Positions 8,468 to 17,696 of a stretch of 64,000 nucleotides of DNA are shown here, piece by piece. Location: assembly GCA_964516815.1 (NCBI GenBank), contig CAZEXK010000005.1:19313-83312 (forward strand), in the 5' to 3' direction. The first letter of the stretch is position 1. Each line of letters begins with the position of its first letter. The position numbers and the translations under genes were made by a program. The notes under the pieces are model-generated. The model was not told the DNA's origin and searched no databases. It worked only from the letters and a program-made list of their open reading frames with translations. This DNA comes from CAIJNA01 sp964516815 (GTDB taxonomy: Bacteria; Campylobacterota; Campylobacteria; Campylobacterales; Arcobacteraceae).

Positions 8468-10479
8468 GTAAAATATATTTTTCCACGTGGTTTGATGAGG
8501 TAATTGATAATAGATTAATAGATGATGTTGATCAATGGAAAGAAACCTCTAATAAATTCCCTATGCAATATGACAGCAATAATGAAACAAAAGCTTTTGT
8601 AGGATGGGATGGATTTGTTATTTTTACAAAAGATGTTGATGTAGTAAAACTAGCTGTCAATTATGCAAAGCAATATCAAGAATACTCAGAAATGTGTGGA
8701 AGATGTGCACCTGGAAGATGGGGTGGACGTATATTATATGATATGCTAGATAAGATTGCAAGAGGTGAGGGAGAATTTAGTGATATTGAACACTTAAAAG
8801 AAATATCTTCGACTATGACAAGCACTAGTAAATGTGAAATTGGAAAAACTGTACCTGTTCCAATATTAGGAATGATAAAATATTTTGAAAATGATTTTAT
8901 TAATTTAATCAAAGAAAAGAAAAAATCTCCATGGTATGATATAGATGATTCAAAATACATAGCAAACGTAACAGCACCATGTACAGATAGCTGTCCAACA
9001 CACATTGATATTCCTGCATATATTGAAGGTGTGAGAGATTTAAACTTTTCAGCAACACTAAGTTCAACTAGAGAATCCATGCCTTTGGCTCATACCTGTG
9101 GAAGAGTTTGTCCACATCCATGCGAAGATGCATGTAGAAGAGCAAATGTTGATGAAGCAATTTCTATTATGGAATTAAAAAGAGTTGGATCTGATTATGA
9201 AACTGATCATAAATTGGATTGGATACATCCACAAAAACCTAAAAAATTAAAAAAAGATGGCAAAAAAATTGCAATTATAGGAGCTGGACCTGCTGGTTTA
9301 ACGGCTGCATATTATTTGGGACTTGATGGAATTGAAGTGACTATTTTTGAAGAATTACCAGTTCTTGGTGGTGAGGTAACTGTAGGAGTTCCAGAATATA
9401 GAATGCCATTTGATAAGTATAATGAAGATATAAAATTAGTAACAGAACTTGAAGCTGTAACAGTTATAACAAATCATAGAGTTACAGATAAAAGACTAGA
9501 AGAAATTTATGAAGAATTTGACGCTACATTGTTAGGATTTGGAGCTAGATTATCAAAAGCTATAAGATGTGAAAATGAAAATCCTGATTACGAGGGTTAT
9601 TGGGGTGCAATATCTATGCTTGACAAAGTGAATCTGTGGCATAAATTTTCAATTGGTAGTCCTGCTTCAAATGAATTAAAAGATAAAACTGTAGTTTGTG
9701 TTGGTGGTGGATTTACTTCTATGGATGTTGTTAGATGTTCTATTAGAGAGGGTGCTAAAAGAGTTGTTATGCTTTATAGAAGAGATGAAAAAACAATTAT
9801 TAAAAATACTACTGAAGAAGAATATAAAGAAGCTGTTGAAGAAGGAGTTGAATTTATATTTTATTCATCTATAGAAGAAATAAGAGATGATAATGGAAAA
9901 ATAGTCTCATTATTAGTAAATAAATTTGATTTAGTTGCAGACCCAAATGGTGGTAGAGCTCAATTAGTAAAAATAGATGGTGGTGATTTGGAAATACAAT
10001 GTGATTATTTAATTCCAGCAGTTTCACAATCTTGTGACCTACAAATATTACCAAAACATTGGGAATTAGAAATGACATCATGGGGAACTTTAAAAACTAA
10101 TGGTAAGGATTTTATGACTTCAAAGGCTGGATTATTTGCTGCTGGTGATTGTGAATATGGACCTATGACTATTGTAAATGCAGTTGGACAAGCAAGAAGA
10201 GCAGCATCAGTTATAAGTAGATATATTTATAGTGGTGTTGCATCTTTAACTGACGATGAAATTATGGAAGACCATATGAATAAACTAAAAGTTTATAATA
10301 AAAATGAAACAGTTACTGGATGGATGCCAGGAATTCCAAGAGAAGTATCTGAGAAATTAGATGTAGATATAAGAAAAACAAATAATAATGAAGTAAATTT
10401 TGGATTTACTGCACAAGAAGCACAAGCAGAAGCTGAGAGATGTATGAGATGTTATTATTTAGGGATGGTTGCAGTATGA
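8464..10479 (+). CDS. NuoF-like Fe-S segment fused to a GltD/NfnB-like flavoprotein
   Basis: 671 residues in the nuoF position. Residues about 75-140 resemble the C-terminal N3-cluster segment of NuoF, with Cys78, Cys81 and Cys124, but the third expected cysteine is Gly84. The FMN/NADH-binding part of NuoF is missing. From about residue 170 the protein resembles GltD/NfnB: Cys173/Cys177 (CTDSCPTHIDIP), then Cys212, 216, 220 and 224 (CGRVCPHPCEDAC), an FAD motif GAGPAG (273-278), a pyridine-nucleotide motif GGGFTSMD (414-421) followed by YRR (438-440), and GLFAAGD near the end. A CMRC pair (660/663) closes the protein and may complete the first cluster. Inferred role: electron input from NAD(P)H or another donor to complex I. 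The GTG start overlaps the previous gene. Confidence 0.8.
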   Translation: MSKIYFSTWFDEVIDNRLIDDVDQWKETSNKFPMQYDSNNETKAFVGWDGFVIFTKDVDVVKLAVNYAKQYQEYSEMCGRCAPGRWGGRILYDMLDKIARGEGEFSDIEHLKEISSTMTSTSKCEIGKTVPVPILGMIKYFENDFINLIKEKKKSPWYDIDDSKYIANVTAPCTDSCPTHIDIPAYIEGVRDLNFSATLSSTRESMPLAHTCGRVCPHPCEDACRRANVDEAISIMELKRVGSDYETDHKLDWIHPQKPKKLKKDGKKIAIIGAGPAGLTAAYYLGLDGIEVTIFEELPVLGGEVTVGVPEYRMPFDKYNEDIKLVTELEAVTVITNHRVTDKRLEEIYEEFDATLLGFGARLSKAIRCENENPDYEGYWGAISMLDKVNLWHKFSIGSPASNELKDKTVVCVGGGFTSMDVVRCSIREGAKRVVMLYRRDEKTIIKNTTEEEYKEAVEEGVEFIFYSSIEEIRDDNGKIVSLLVNKFDLVADPNGGRAQLVKIDGGDLEIQCDYLIPAVSQSCDLQILPKHWELEMTSWGTLKTNGKDFMTSKAGLFAAGDCEYGPMTIVNAVGQARRAASVISRYIYSGVASLTDDEIMEDHMNKLKVYNKNETVTGWMPGIPREVSEKLDVDIRKTNNNEVNFGFTAQEAQAEAERCMRCYYLGMVAV

Positions 10480-12755
10480 GTAATAGAGTTCAGCATAGAG
10501 ATAAAGTAATCAATTTAACTATAGATGGTAAGCAATGCACAGGTGTGTATGGCGAAACTATTTTAGAAATAGCTAGAAGAAATGACTTATATATTCCTAC
10601 AATGTGTAATTTATCTAAAGTATCTCCAATTGCATCATGTAGAATGTGTGTTGTTCAAGTAAAAAATGTACAAGGCGATATATTATCTTGCCAAGAAAAA
10701 GCAGTTGATGGTATTGAAGTTACTACAAATAACAATCATCTAGAACATGAAAGACAAAATATTATGAAGCTTTATGATGTAAATCATCCCTTGCAATGTG
10801 GTGTTTGTGATAAAAGTGGAGAATGTGATTTACAAAATAAAACTTTAGAATTTGGAGTGTCTTCTCAAGAGTTTAGTGTAAGAGAAATACCAAGAAAAAA
10901 TAAAAAATGGGGAATATTGGGTTATGATCCTTCTTTATGTATTATGTGCGAAAAATGCGTACATACTTGTAATGAAATTATAGGTGCTACTGCATTATAT
11001 ATCAAACCAGGTGGTTACAAATCTACTATTGATATAAAAATGTCAAGGTGTGAACAATGTGGTGATTGTATTTCTGTATGTCCAGTTGGAGCATTGGTGT
11101 CTAATGCATACAAATATACAAGCAATGCATGGGAAGCAAACAAGGTTCCAGCTACTTGTGCTCATTGTCCTAGTGCTTGCGAAATGACTTATGATGTTAA
11201 ACATGCAGGAACGGATCGTCCTTTTGAATCAAAAATAACTAGAGCTACAAATAACTTTGAATATGGTTATTTGTGTGGTTCTGGAAGATTTGGATTTGAG
11301 TTTGAAAATACAAATACATCAAAAAGCAAAGAAGATTTTACTAAAGCAGTAAATGCTCTTAAAAATGCAAATACTATTAAGTTTAATTCGTATATTACTA
11401 ATGAAGAAGCTTTAATATTACAAAATTTAAAAGAGAAATTGGGATTAAATTTAGTTAATAATGATGCTAAAAACTATCAAACATTTTTAAATGAATACTC
11501 AAAAGTAAGTGGTAAGTCATTGTACTCAGCTACAAACAAGACAGTTAGTCAATCTGATATTATAATTATGATTGGTACTAGAATAGCTAGAGATAACCCT
11601 GGCGTTAAATACAATATTAATATAGCTACTAAAAAACAAAGAGCAGAGTTTATTTATATGCATACATTAGAAGATACTGCATTGGCAAATAAATATACTC
11701 AATTTGTAAAATACAATTCTAGAAGTGAAGAAGCAGTTATAGCAATGCTAGCTAAAACATTAATAAGTGATATGCCAAAAGACATAGAATCGTACTTTGA
11801 TAGTTTGGATATAAAAAGTTTATGTGATGATGCCTGTGTTAGTATTGATGATTTTGAATTAATTGTTAATAAATTAATAAGAAGAAAAAACAAAACATTA
11901 ATAATAGGTAGCGATATATTCGGACATGAAAATGCAAAAAATATTGCTAAACTAGTAGGACTGATTGAGATGTATAGTGATTTTAAAATTTTACTCATGC
12001 CTTCTCAAACAAATACATTAGGTGTTAGTCTTATTTGTGAATTAGATGATGAAATTATTGGAAACACAGTAGGTTATAATGTAAATGGTGACTATACTAT
12101 AGCCAATCATGGTGATGCAGATTTTAATGTACCAGCACTAAATCAGCAAGAAGGTTCATTTACTTCTATTGATTTAAAATTAATAAATACAAATGCTGCA
12201 TTAAACTTTGATGGTTACTGTTTAAATGATTTAGCTAATGAAATATTGTTAACAAGTAAAAAATACACCATTGATTATACATATCACTTAAGTAAGAAAG
12301 CTCAATATAAAAATATAAATTTTGATGAATTACAAAATGGATATGATAAGTATGGAAATGATATAAGAGGTTATGAATTAAATAATACTGATGTACAAAA
12401 AATATCAATTACTTTAGATAATATTAATAAACTAGAAGTAAATGAAGATTCTATTATTTATAGATGTGAACCTTTACACCAATTTAATAAGGCTACTTCA
12501 AAAGCACTAATATTAAAAACAGACTTTTGTTTAAGAGGAAGCTCTATATTTGCAAAAAGTATAGGTATAAAAGGTGGTGATTTAGTTAATATTAACTTTA
12601 ATGGACAAGTAAGTCAAAGAAAATTTAAAGTGGATAAAGAAATTAAGGGTATGATTGCATTATACCCGACGTTTGATAATGGTTTAAATAATGACTCTAT
12701 TACATTAGATTATAGGTATAAGCAAGTAAACATTCAAAAAGTGGAAGAAGTTTAA
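10476..12755 (+). CDS. nuoG: Complex I subunit NuoG, copy 1 (with N7 ligands)
   Basis: 759 residues from the ATG at 10476, which overlaps the previous stop (ATGA); an in-frame ATG at 10440 lies inside the upstream gene and is less likely. Cluster ligands are all visible: [2Fe-2S] Cys44/55/58/72; His104/Cys108/111/117; Cys155/158/161 with Cys202; Cys192/195/198 with Cys165. It also has Cys228/231/235/267, matching the N7 site of E. coli-type NuoG. The C-terminal half is a degenerate molybdopterin-oxidoreductase-like domain. The stop overlaps the second copy's start by one base. Confidence 0.92.
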   Translation: MSNRVQHRDKVINLTIDGKQCTGVYGETILEIARRNDLYIPTMCNLSKVSPIASCRMCVVQVKNVQGDILSCQEKAVDGIEVTTNNNHLEHERQNIMKLYDVNHPLQCGVCDKSGECDLQNKTLEFGVSSQEFSVREIPRKNKKWGILGYDPSLCIMCEKCVHTCNEIIGATALYIKPGGYKSTIDIKMSRCEQCGDCISVCPVGALVSNAYKYTSNAWEANKVPATCAHCPSACEMTYDVKHAGTDRPFESKITRATNNFEYGYLCGSGRFGFEFENTNTSKSKEDFTKAVNALKNANTIKFNSYITNEEALILQNLKEKLGLNLVNNDAKNYQTFLNEYSKVSGKSLYSATNKTVSQSDIIIMIGTRIARDNPGVKYNINIATKKQRAEFIYMHTLEDTALANKYTQFVKYNSRSEEAVIAMLAKTLISDMPKDIESYFDSLDIKSLCDDACVSIDDFELIVNKLIRRKNKTLIIGSDIFGHENAKNIAKLVGLIEMYSDFKILLMPSQTNTLGVSLICELDDEIIGNTVGYNVNGDYTIANHGDADFNVPALNQQEGSFTSIDLKLINTNAALNFDGYCLNDLANEILLTSKKYTIDYTYHLSKKAQYKNINFDELQNGYDKYGNDIRGYELNNTDVQKISITLDNINKLEVNEDSIIYRCEPLHQFNKATSKALILKTDFCLRGSSIFAKSIGIKGGDLVNINFNGQVSQRKFKVDKEIKGMIALYPTFDNGLNNDSITLDYRYKQVNIQKVEEV

Positions 12756-15199
12756 TGAGTAATTTGATTACGGTTACTATAGATGGAAAACAATGTAATG
12801 CAAAAGAAGGTGAAACTATACTAAATGTTGCAAGGGCAAATGATATTTTTGTTCCAGCACTTTGTTATTTAAATAGATGCTCACCTACACTTGCTTGTAG
12901 AATATGTTTAGTTGAAGTCGATGGAAAACAAGTATATGCATGTAACGCTAAAATAAAAGAAGATATGCAAATTACTACAACTACTCCAAATATTGTAAAT
13001 GAAAGACAAGCTATAATGGAGGTTTATGATGTAAATCATCCTTTACAATGTGGAGTATGTGATAAAAGTGGTGAATGTGAACTACAAAACTATACTTTAT
13101 ACATGGGTGTAGATAAACAAAGTTATGCTGCAAAAGATGTTCACAGACCAACAGTAAACTGGGGTGTTATGAATTATGATCCAGGATTGTGTATAGTATG
13201 TGAAAAATGTACAACTGTGTGTAAAGATATGATAGGTTCAGCAGCACTCTCAACTGTTAAAAGAGGATCAGAACCCCTTGATAAAGAATATAAAAAAAAT
13301 ATGCCAAAAGACGCATATGCAATGTGGAATAAATTAGAAAAAAACCTAATAGGTTTTGAAGAAGATAATTGCATTGATTGTGGAGAGTGTATATCTGTTT
13401 GTCCTGTTGGTGCATTAGTATCAAGTAATTTCCAATACACTTCAAATGCATGGGAGCTTACAAAAATACAAGCATCAAATCCATATTCATCAGATTGTTC
13501 ATTGTTATACTATGAAACAAAACATATTAGTACACACAGACCAAATGAAAGAAAAATTTATAGAGTTACAAATGATTCTCATTTTACATCTTTAAGTGGA
13601 GCTGCTAGATTTGCATTTGATTTTTCTAATGAAGTTAAAAATAAAAATGAGGATGAATTTAAAAATGCTATTGATGCATTAAAATCTTGTGATACATTTA
13701 TCTTTAATTCATTTATTACTAATGAAGAGGCTACAATATTACAAAAATTAAAAGAAAAACTAGGTTTTAATCTTGTAAATAAAGATGCTAAAGATTATCA
13801 AGAGTTTTTAAGAAATTATTCTAGTGTAAGTGGTAAAACACTTTATGCAGGAACATTAAATGATATTCACGATTCAAATTTTATTGTATCAGTTGGAACA
13901 TATTTTAAATCTGATGCACCAAATGTTAGGTATGCTTTTAACAATGCTATTACATTAAATAAGGGTGCTGGTTTATACTTTCATTCTTTAAATGATACTA
14001 GTGTTCTAGGATTTGGGAAAGCTGGTAAAACTATACAAACTATACAAAATAAACCATTAAGTGAAGAGTCTGTATTATATTTTATACTGGATCAATTTGC
14101 AAAAAATTTACCTAAGGATACTGAGGATTATTTACAAAGCTTAAGAGAAGAAAAAACTAAAAATGTAAGTGAAACTATAAAAGAAACAGTTGTAAGTACT
14201 AGCAAAGATGAACAAACAGGTGAAGAAAAAGAAGTAAAAAGCATAGTATCTAAAGTAGTTAATAAAGAAGTGAAATATACACACACAAAACTATTAGATG
14301 AAATGGGTGCAAATGCTACTTTACTTGAAACTCTTGAACTAATGTTAGCTAAAAAAGATAAATTTTCTTTAGTTGTAGGTGCTGATTTATATACACATCC
14401 TAATGCTAAAAACTTAGCAAAACTTTGTGCAATGATTGAAAAATACACCGAATTTAATTTAATAATAATTCCATCTCAAACCAATACTTTGGGTGTTAGT
14501 TTATTATGTCAATTAGATGAGGAAATAAAAGGAAAAACATTTGCATATAATATGAAAGCAGATTATGAAATATCTGCTTTAGGTGATGCAAACTTAGATA
14601 TGCCAACACTAAATCAACAAGAAGGTACATTTACAAATATAAATAAAAGAGTAGTACCTACAAATGCAGGTGTTGAATATGGCGGTTATACTTTGAATGA
14701 TTTGGCAAATGAAATTTTAGATGATAAAAAAATAAATACAATTGATTATACTAAAGAAATATTTAATAATATAGACTTTGATAATCTAGAAAATAGTTTT
14801 AAAAATGATGGAAGTGAAAATAGAGGGTATGTTTTACAAAGTAATGAGGTTGAGATTGATGAAATGATAGAAAAATCATCACAAAATGTAATTGAAGGCA
14901 CAATAATTTATAATGCAAATCCTATTAATCAGTTTAATGAATTTACAGCAAAAGCTAATGAATTTAAAAATGATAGCGTTTCACTATATGTTAGTAAAAG
15001 TACACTTGAATCATTACAATTACAAGAAAATGATGAAGTTAATATTACAACAAATACAGGTTCTATTGATTTGGGTATTAGAGTTGATAATCAACTAGAT
15101 GGAAACATATCATATGTTCCTACATATGATAAAACTATAAATACAAAAATGTTATTTGAATCGTATAGATTTACAAATGCAAATATTAAAAAGGTATAA
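12755..15199 (+). CDS. nuoG: Complex I subunit NuoG, copy 2 (N7 ligands lost)
   Basis: 814 residues, clearly paralogous to copy 1 across the whole length. The N-terminal clusters are intact (Cys37/48/51/63; His95/Cys99/102/108; two further four-cysteine sets up to Cys216). The N7 region keeps only one cysteine (Cys248), and the final ligand position is Ser281. Two insertions distinguish it: about 25 residues between the last two cysteine groups (around 170-200) and a lysine/glutamate-rich stretch at about 462-510. Two NuoG in one operon suggest an altered or extended electron-input arm. Confidence 0.9.
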   Translation: MSNLITVTIDGKQCNAKEGETILNVARANDIFVPALCYLNRCSPTLACRICLVEVDGKQVYACNAKIKEDMQITTTTPNIVNERQAIMEVYDVNHPLQCGVCDKSGECELQNYTLYMGVDKQSYAAKDVHRPTVNWGVMNYDPGLCIVCEKCTTVCKDMIGSAALSTVKRGSEPLDKEYKKNMPKDAYAMWNKLEKNLIGFEEDNCIDCGECISVCPVGALVSSNFQYTSNAWELTKIQASNPYSSDCSLLYYETKHISTHRPNERKIYRVTNDSHFTSLSGAARFAFDFSNEVKNKNEDEFKNAIDALKSCDTFIFNSFITNEEATILQKLKEKLGFNLVNKDAKDYQEFLRNYSSVSGKTLYAGTLNDIHDSNFIVSVGTYFKSDAPNVRYAFNNAITLNKGAGLYFHSLNDTSVLGFGKAGKTIQTIQNKPLSEESVLYFILDQFAKNLPKDTEDYLQSLREEKTKNVSETIKETVVSTSKDEQTGEEKEVKSIVSKVVNKEVKYTHTKLLDEMGANATLLETLELMLAKKDKFSLVVGADLYTHPNAKNLAKLCAMIEKYTEFNLIIIPSQTNTLGVSLLCQLDEEIKGKTFAYNMKADYEISALGDANLDMPTLNQQEGTFTNINKRVVPTNAGVEYGGYTLNDLANEILDDKKINTIDYTKEIFNNIDFDNLENSFKNDGSENRGYVLQSNEVEIDEMIEKSSQNVIEGTIIYNANPINQFNEFTAKANEFKNDSVSLYVSKSTLESLQLQENDEVNITTNTGSIDLGIRVDNQLDGNISYVPTYDKTINTKMLFESYRFTNANIKKV

Positions 15200-15201
15200 G
15201 A

Positions 15202-16164
15202 ATGTTTGAAAACGATATATTCATGACAGTTGTAAAAGTCTTAGTAATACTAGGTGTATTTTCTGCATTGGCAGGGTTTACTACATATTTTGAAAGAAAA
15301 GTATTAGCATTTATGCAAAGAAGATTGGGACCTATGCATGTTGGACCATTTGGATTATTGCAAGTTTTAGCAGATGGTATTAAATTATTCACAAAAGAAG
15401 ACTTTATTCCACAACATGCAAATAAACTAATATTTATGATAGCACCAATAATAACAGCTGCAACAGCATTTATTGCTATGAGTGCTATACCATTTTTACC
15501 AGGAGTTATTGTCTCAGATGTTAATGTTGGTATATTATTTGTGTTAGGAGCAATGGCTAGTGGTTTATATGGTCCATTATTAGGTGGAATGTCACAAGCA
15601 AATAAATGGGGTTTGTTAGGAGGCGCAAGAACTGCAATTCAATTACTTTCTTACGAAGTAGTAACGGGACTTTCAATTATAGCTCCAATTATGATGGTTG
15701 GATCATTGAGTTTAATAGATATTAATAATTATCAAAATGGGGGCGTACTTTCATGGATTATTTTTTCTCAACCACTTGCGTTTATTTTATTTCTAATAGC
15801 AGGATTTGCTGAAACAAATAGAACACCATTTGATTTATTAGAACATGAAGCAGAAATTATAGCAGGATATGCAACTGAGTATTCTGGTATGAGATGGGGT
15901 ATGTTTTTTATTGGAGAATATGCTAACTTATTTACTATAGCATTTTTAACATCTTTATTATTTTTAGGTGGTTTTAATGATTTATGGTTTATCCCAGGGG
16001 CAATAGCAATCATTTTAAAAGTAATGATATTAATATTCTTATTTTTATGGACAAGAGCTGCTTGGCCACATGTAAGACCAGATCAACTTATGTGGTTATG
16101 TTGGAAAATACTAATGCCATTAGGATTATTAAACATACTAGTAACAGCAATAGTATTAATATAG
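15202..16164 (+). CDS. nuoH: Complex I subunit NuoH
   Basis: Membrane subunit linking the quinone site to the proton channels. 320 residues, about eight hydrophobic segments, with ERKVLAFMQRRLGP, GLLQVLADGIKLFTKED, NRTPFDLLEHEAEI and a TRAAWPHVRPDQLM end. It starts two bases after nuoG copy 2. Confidence 0.97.
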   Translation: MFENDIFMTVVKVLVILGVFSALAGFTTYFERKVLAFMQRRLGPMHVGPFGLLQVLADGIKLFTKEDFIPQHANKLIFMIAPIITAATAFIAMSAIPFLPGVIVSDVNVGILFVLGAMASGLYGPLLGGMSQANKWGLLGGARTAIQLLSYEVVTGLSIIAPIMMVGSLSLIDINNYQNGGVLSWIIFSQPLAFILFLIAGFAETNRTPFDLLEHEAEIIAGYATEYSGMRWGMFFIGEYANLFTIAFLTSLLFLGGFNDLWFIPGAIAIILKVMILIFLFLWTRAAWPHVRPDQLMWLCWKILMPLGLLNILVTAIVLI

Positions 16165-16177
16165 TAAAGGAGAGATA

Positions 16178-16801
16178 ATGAGCTTTAAAAATTTAAAAGA
16201 TAGAAACGTTGGAACACAAGAATATATACAAGTGCATAATGAAGTTTATCCAAGTACTAATATGGATTCATTTAAGCAAGTAGTAAAAAGGACTTTTAGC
16301 TTGGAATTATTTAAAGGCTTGGGAATTGTATTTGGTGTGATGAAAAAAGCATTGTTTAATAATGAAATGCATACAGTTCAATACCCAATGGAAAAATTAC
16401 CAGTTTCTCCTAGATACAGAGCTGTACATAAATTATTAGGACTTCTTGAATCTGGTACAAATAGATGTATTGGTTGTGGATTGTGTGAAAAAATTTGTAT
16501 TTCTCATTGTATTAAGATGGATACGGTGATTGATAAAAACTCTAGAAAAGAAATTCTTGAATATTCAATTAACTTAGGTAGATGTATATTTTGCGGATAT
16601 TGTGCGGAAGTTTGTCCTGAACTTGCAATTGTTCATGGACAAAGATACGAAAATGCTAGTGAACAAAGAGCACACTTTGCACTAATAGATGACTTACTTA
16701 CTCCATTTGATGCAATTAAGCAACAAATTGAATATGATGGATTTGGTGCAATAAGCCCAGATGCAGATAAAAAAATTAAAAAAACACCGTTAGCGTATTA
16801 A
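16178..16801 (+). CDS. nuoI: Complex I subunit NuoI
   Basis: Carries clusters N6a and N6b between NuoG and NuoB. 207 residues with CIGCGLCEKICISHC and CIFCGYCAEVCPE. In the first motif the usual proline after the fourth cysteine is isoleucine. An AAAGGAGAG ribosome site precedes the ATG. Confidence 0.97.
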   Translation: MSFKNLKDRNVGTQEYIQVHNEVYPSTNMDSFKQVVKRTFSLELFKGLGIVFGVMKKALFNNEMHTVQYPMEKLPVSPRYRAVHKLLGLLESGTNRCIGCGLCEKICISHCIKMDTVIDKNSRKEILEYSINLGRCIFCGYCAEVCPELAIVHGQRYENASEQRAHFALIDDLLTPFDAIKQQIEYDGFGAISPDADKKIKKTPLAY

Positions 16802-16807
16802 GGATAT

Positions 16808-17389
16808 ATGATGTTTGAAGTTATAGCTTTTTATTTATTCGCATTTTTAACTATATTGATGTTTTTAACAACAGTACTTACAAAAAATGCACTCTATGCA
16901 CTTAGTTCATTAGCAGCAGGTATGATATTTATATCAGCATTTTTCTTTTTATTAGAAGCTGATTTTTTAGGAGTTGTTCAAATTATAGTTTATACTGGTG
17001 CAGTTATGGCACTTTATGCTTTTGGAATGATGTTTTTTGATAGTATCTCTGATATTAAAGAAAACACAGCTAATCCAAGATTGACATTTTTATTAACTGG
17101 TTTAATTGCACTTATAGTAGTAGTTATGTTAGTTGCACCAATAATTGGATCTAATATAACTGCACATTTCCCTGTAGGAATTGCAGCTGATACTTATGGC
17201 ACAATTAATGGAAATGTTCAAGATGTTGGGGTAGTGTTATTTACAAAATACTTAGTTCCATTTGAAGTTGCAGCAGTGATGCTACTTGTAGCAATGATAG
17301 GTGGTATTATTTTAGCAGGTAAAAAAATGGATGATATAGTTATAACAGAAGATGATCATACAAATAACAATAAAAAAAAGGATAGTTAA
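16808..17389 (+). CDS. nuoJ: Complex I subunit NuoJ
   Basis: Membrane subunit of 193 residues with about five hydrophobic helices and the VQIIVYTGAVMAL helix. Two adjacent ATG codons exist (16808 and 16811); the second has slightly better spacing from AGGA. The last base of its stop is shared with the nuoK start. Confidence 0.95.
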   Translation: MMFEVIAFYLFAFLTILMFLTTVLTKNALYALSSLAAGMIFISAFFFLLEADFLGVVQIIVYTGAVMALYAFGMMFFDSISDIKENTANPRLTFLLTGLIALIVVVMLVAPIIGSNITAHFPVGIAADTYGTINGNVQDVGVVLFTKYLVPFEVAAVMLLVAMIGGIILAGKKMDDIVITEDDHTNNNKKKDS

Positions 17390-17694
17390 TGAGTATTGAA
17401 TTAAACGATTATTTAATATTGAGTACTATATTGTTCAGTATTGGGTTATTAGGTGTCCTTAGAAGAAAAAACTTACTTATGTTATTTTTTTCTACTGAAA
17501 TAATGTTAAATTCTGTAAATATTGGGATGGCAGCTATTTCAAAATTTAATGGTGATTTGACAGGTCAAATGTTTGCATTTTTTATTGTTGCAATTGCGGC
17601 TAGTGAAGTTGCTGTAGGATTGGGATTATTAATATTGTGGTTTAAAAGACACGATACATTAGATCTTGATACCTTACAAAACATGAAAGGTTAA
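17389..17694 (+). CDS. nuoK: Complex I subunit NuoK
   Basis: Small membrane subunit of 101 residues, three helices, with GVLRRKNLLMLFFSTEIMLN and EVAVGLGLLI, which carry the conserved membrane glutamates. Position between nuoJ and nuoL is standard. Confidence 0.97.
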   Translation: MSIELNDYLILSTILFSIGLLGVLRRKNLLMLFFSTEIMLNSVNIGMAAISKFNGDLTGQMFAFFIVAIAASEVAVGLGLLILWFKRHDTLDLDTLQNMKG

Positions 17695-17696
17695 GA

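Noticed and set aside
15984..16178. 64-codon frame inside nuoH
   Set aside because: It lies wholly in another frame of a secure nuo gene and shows no family features.
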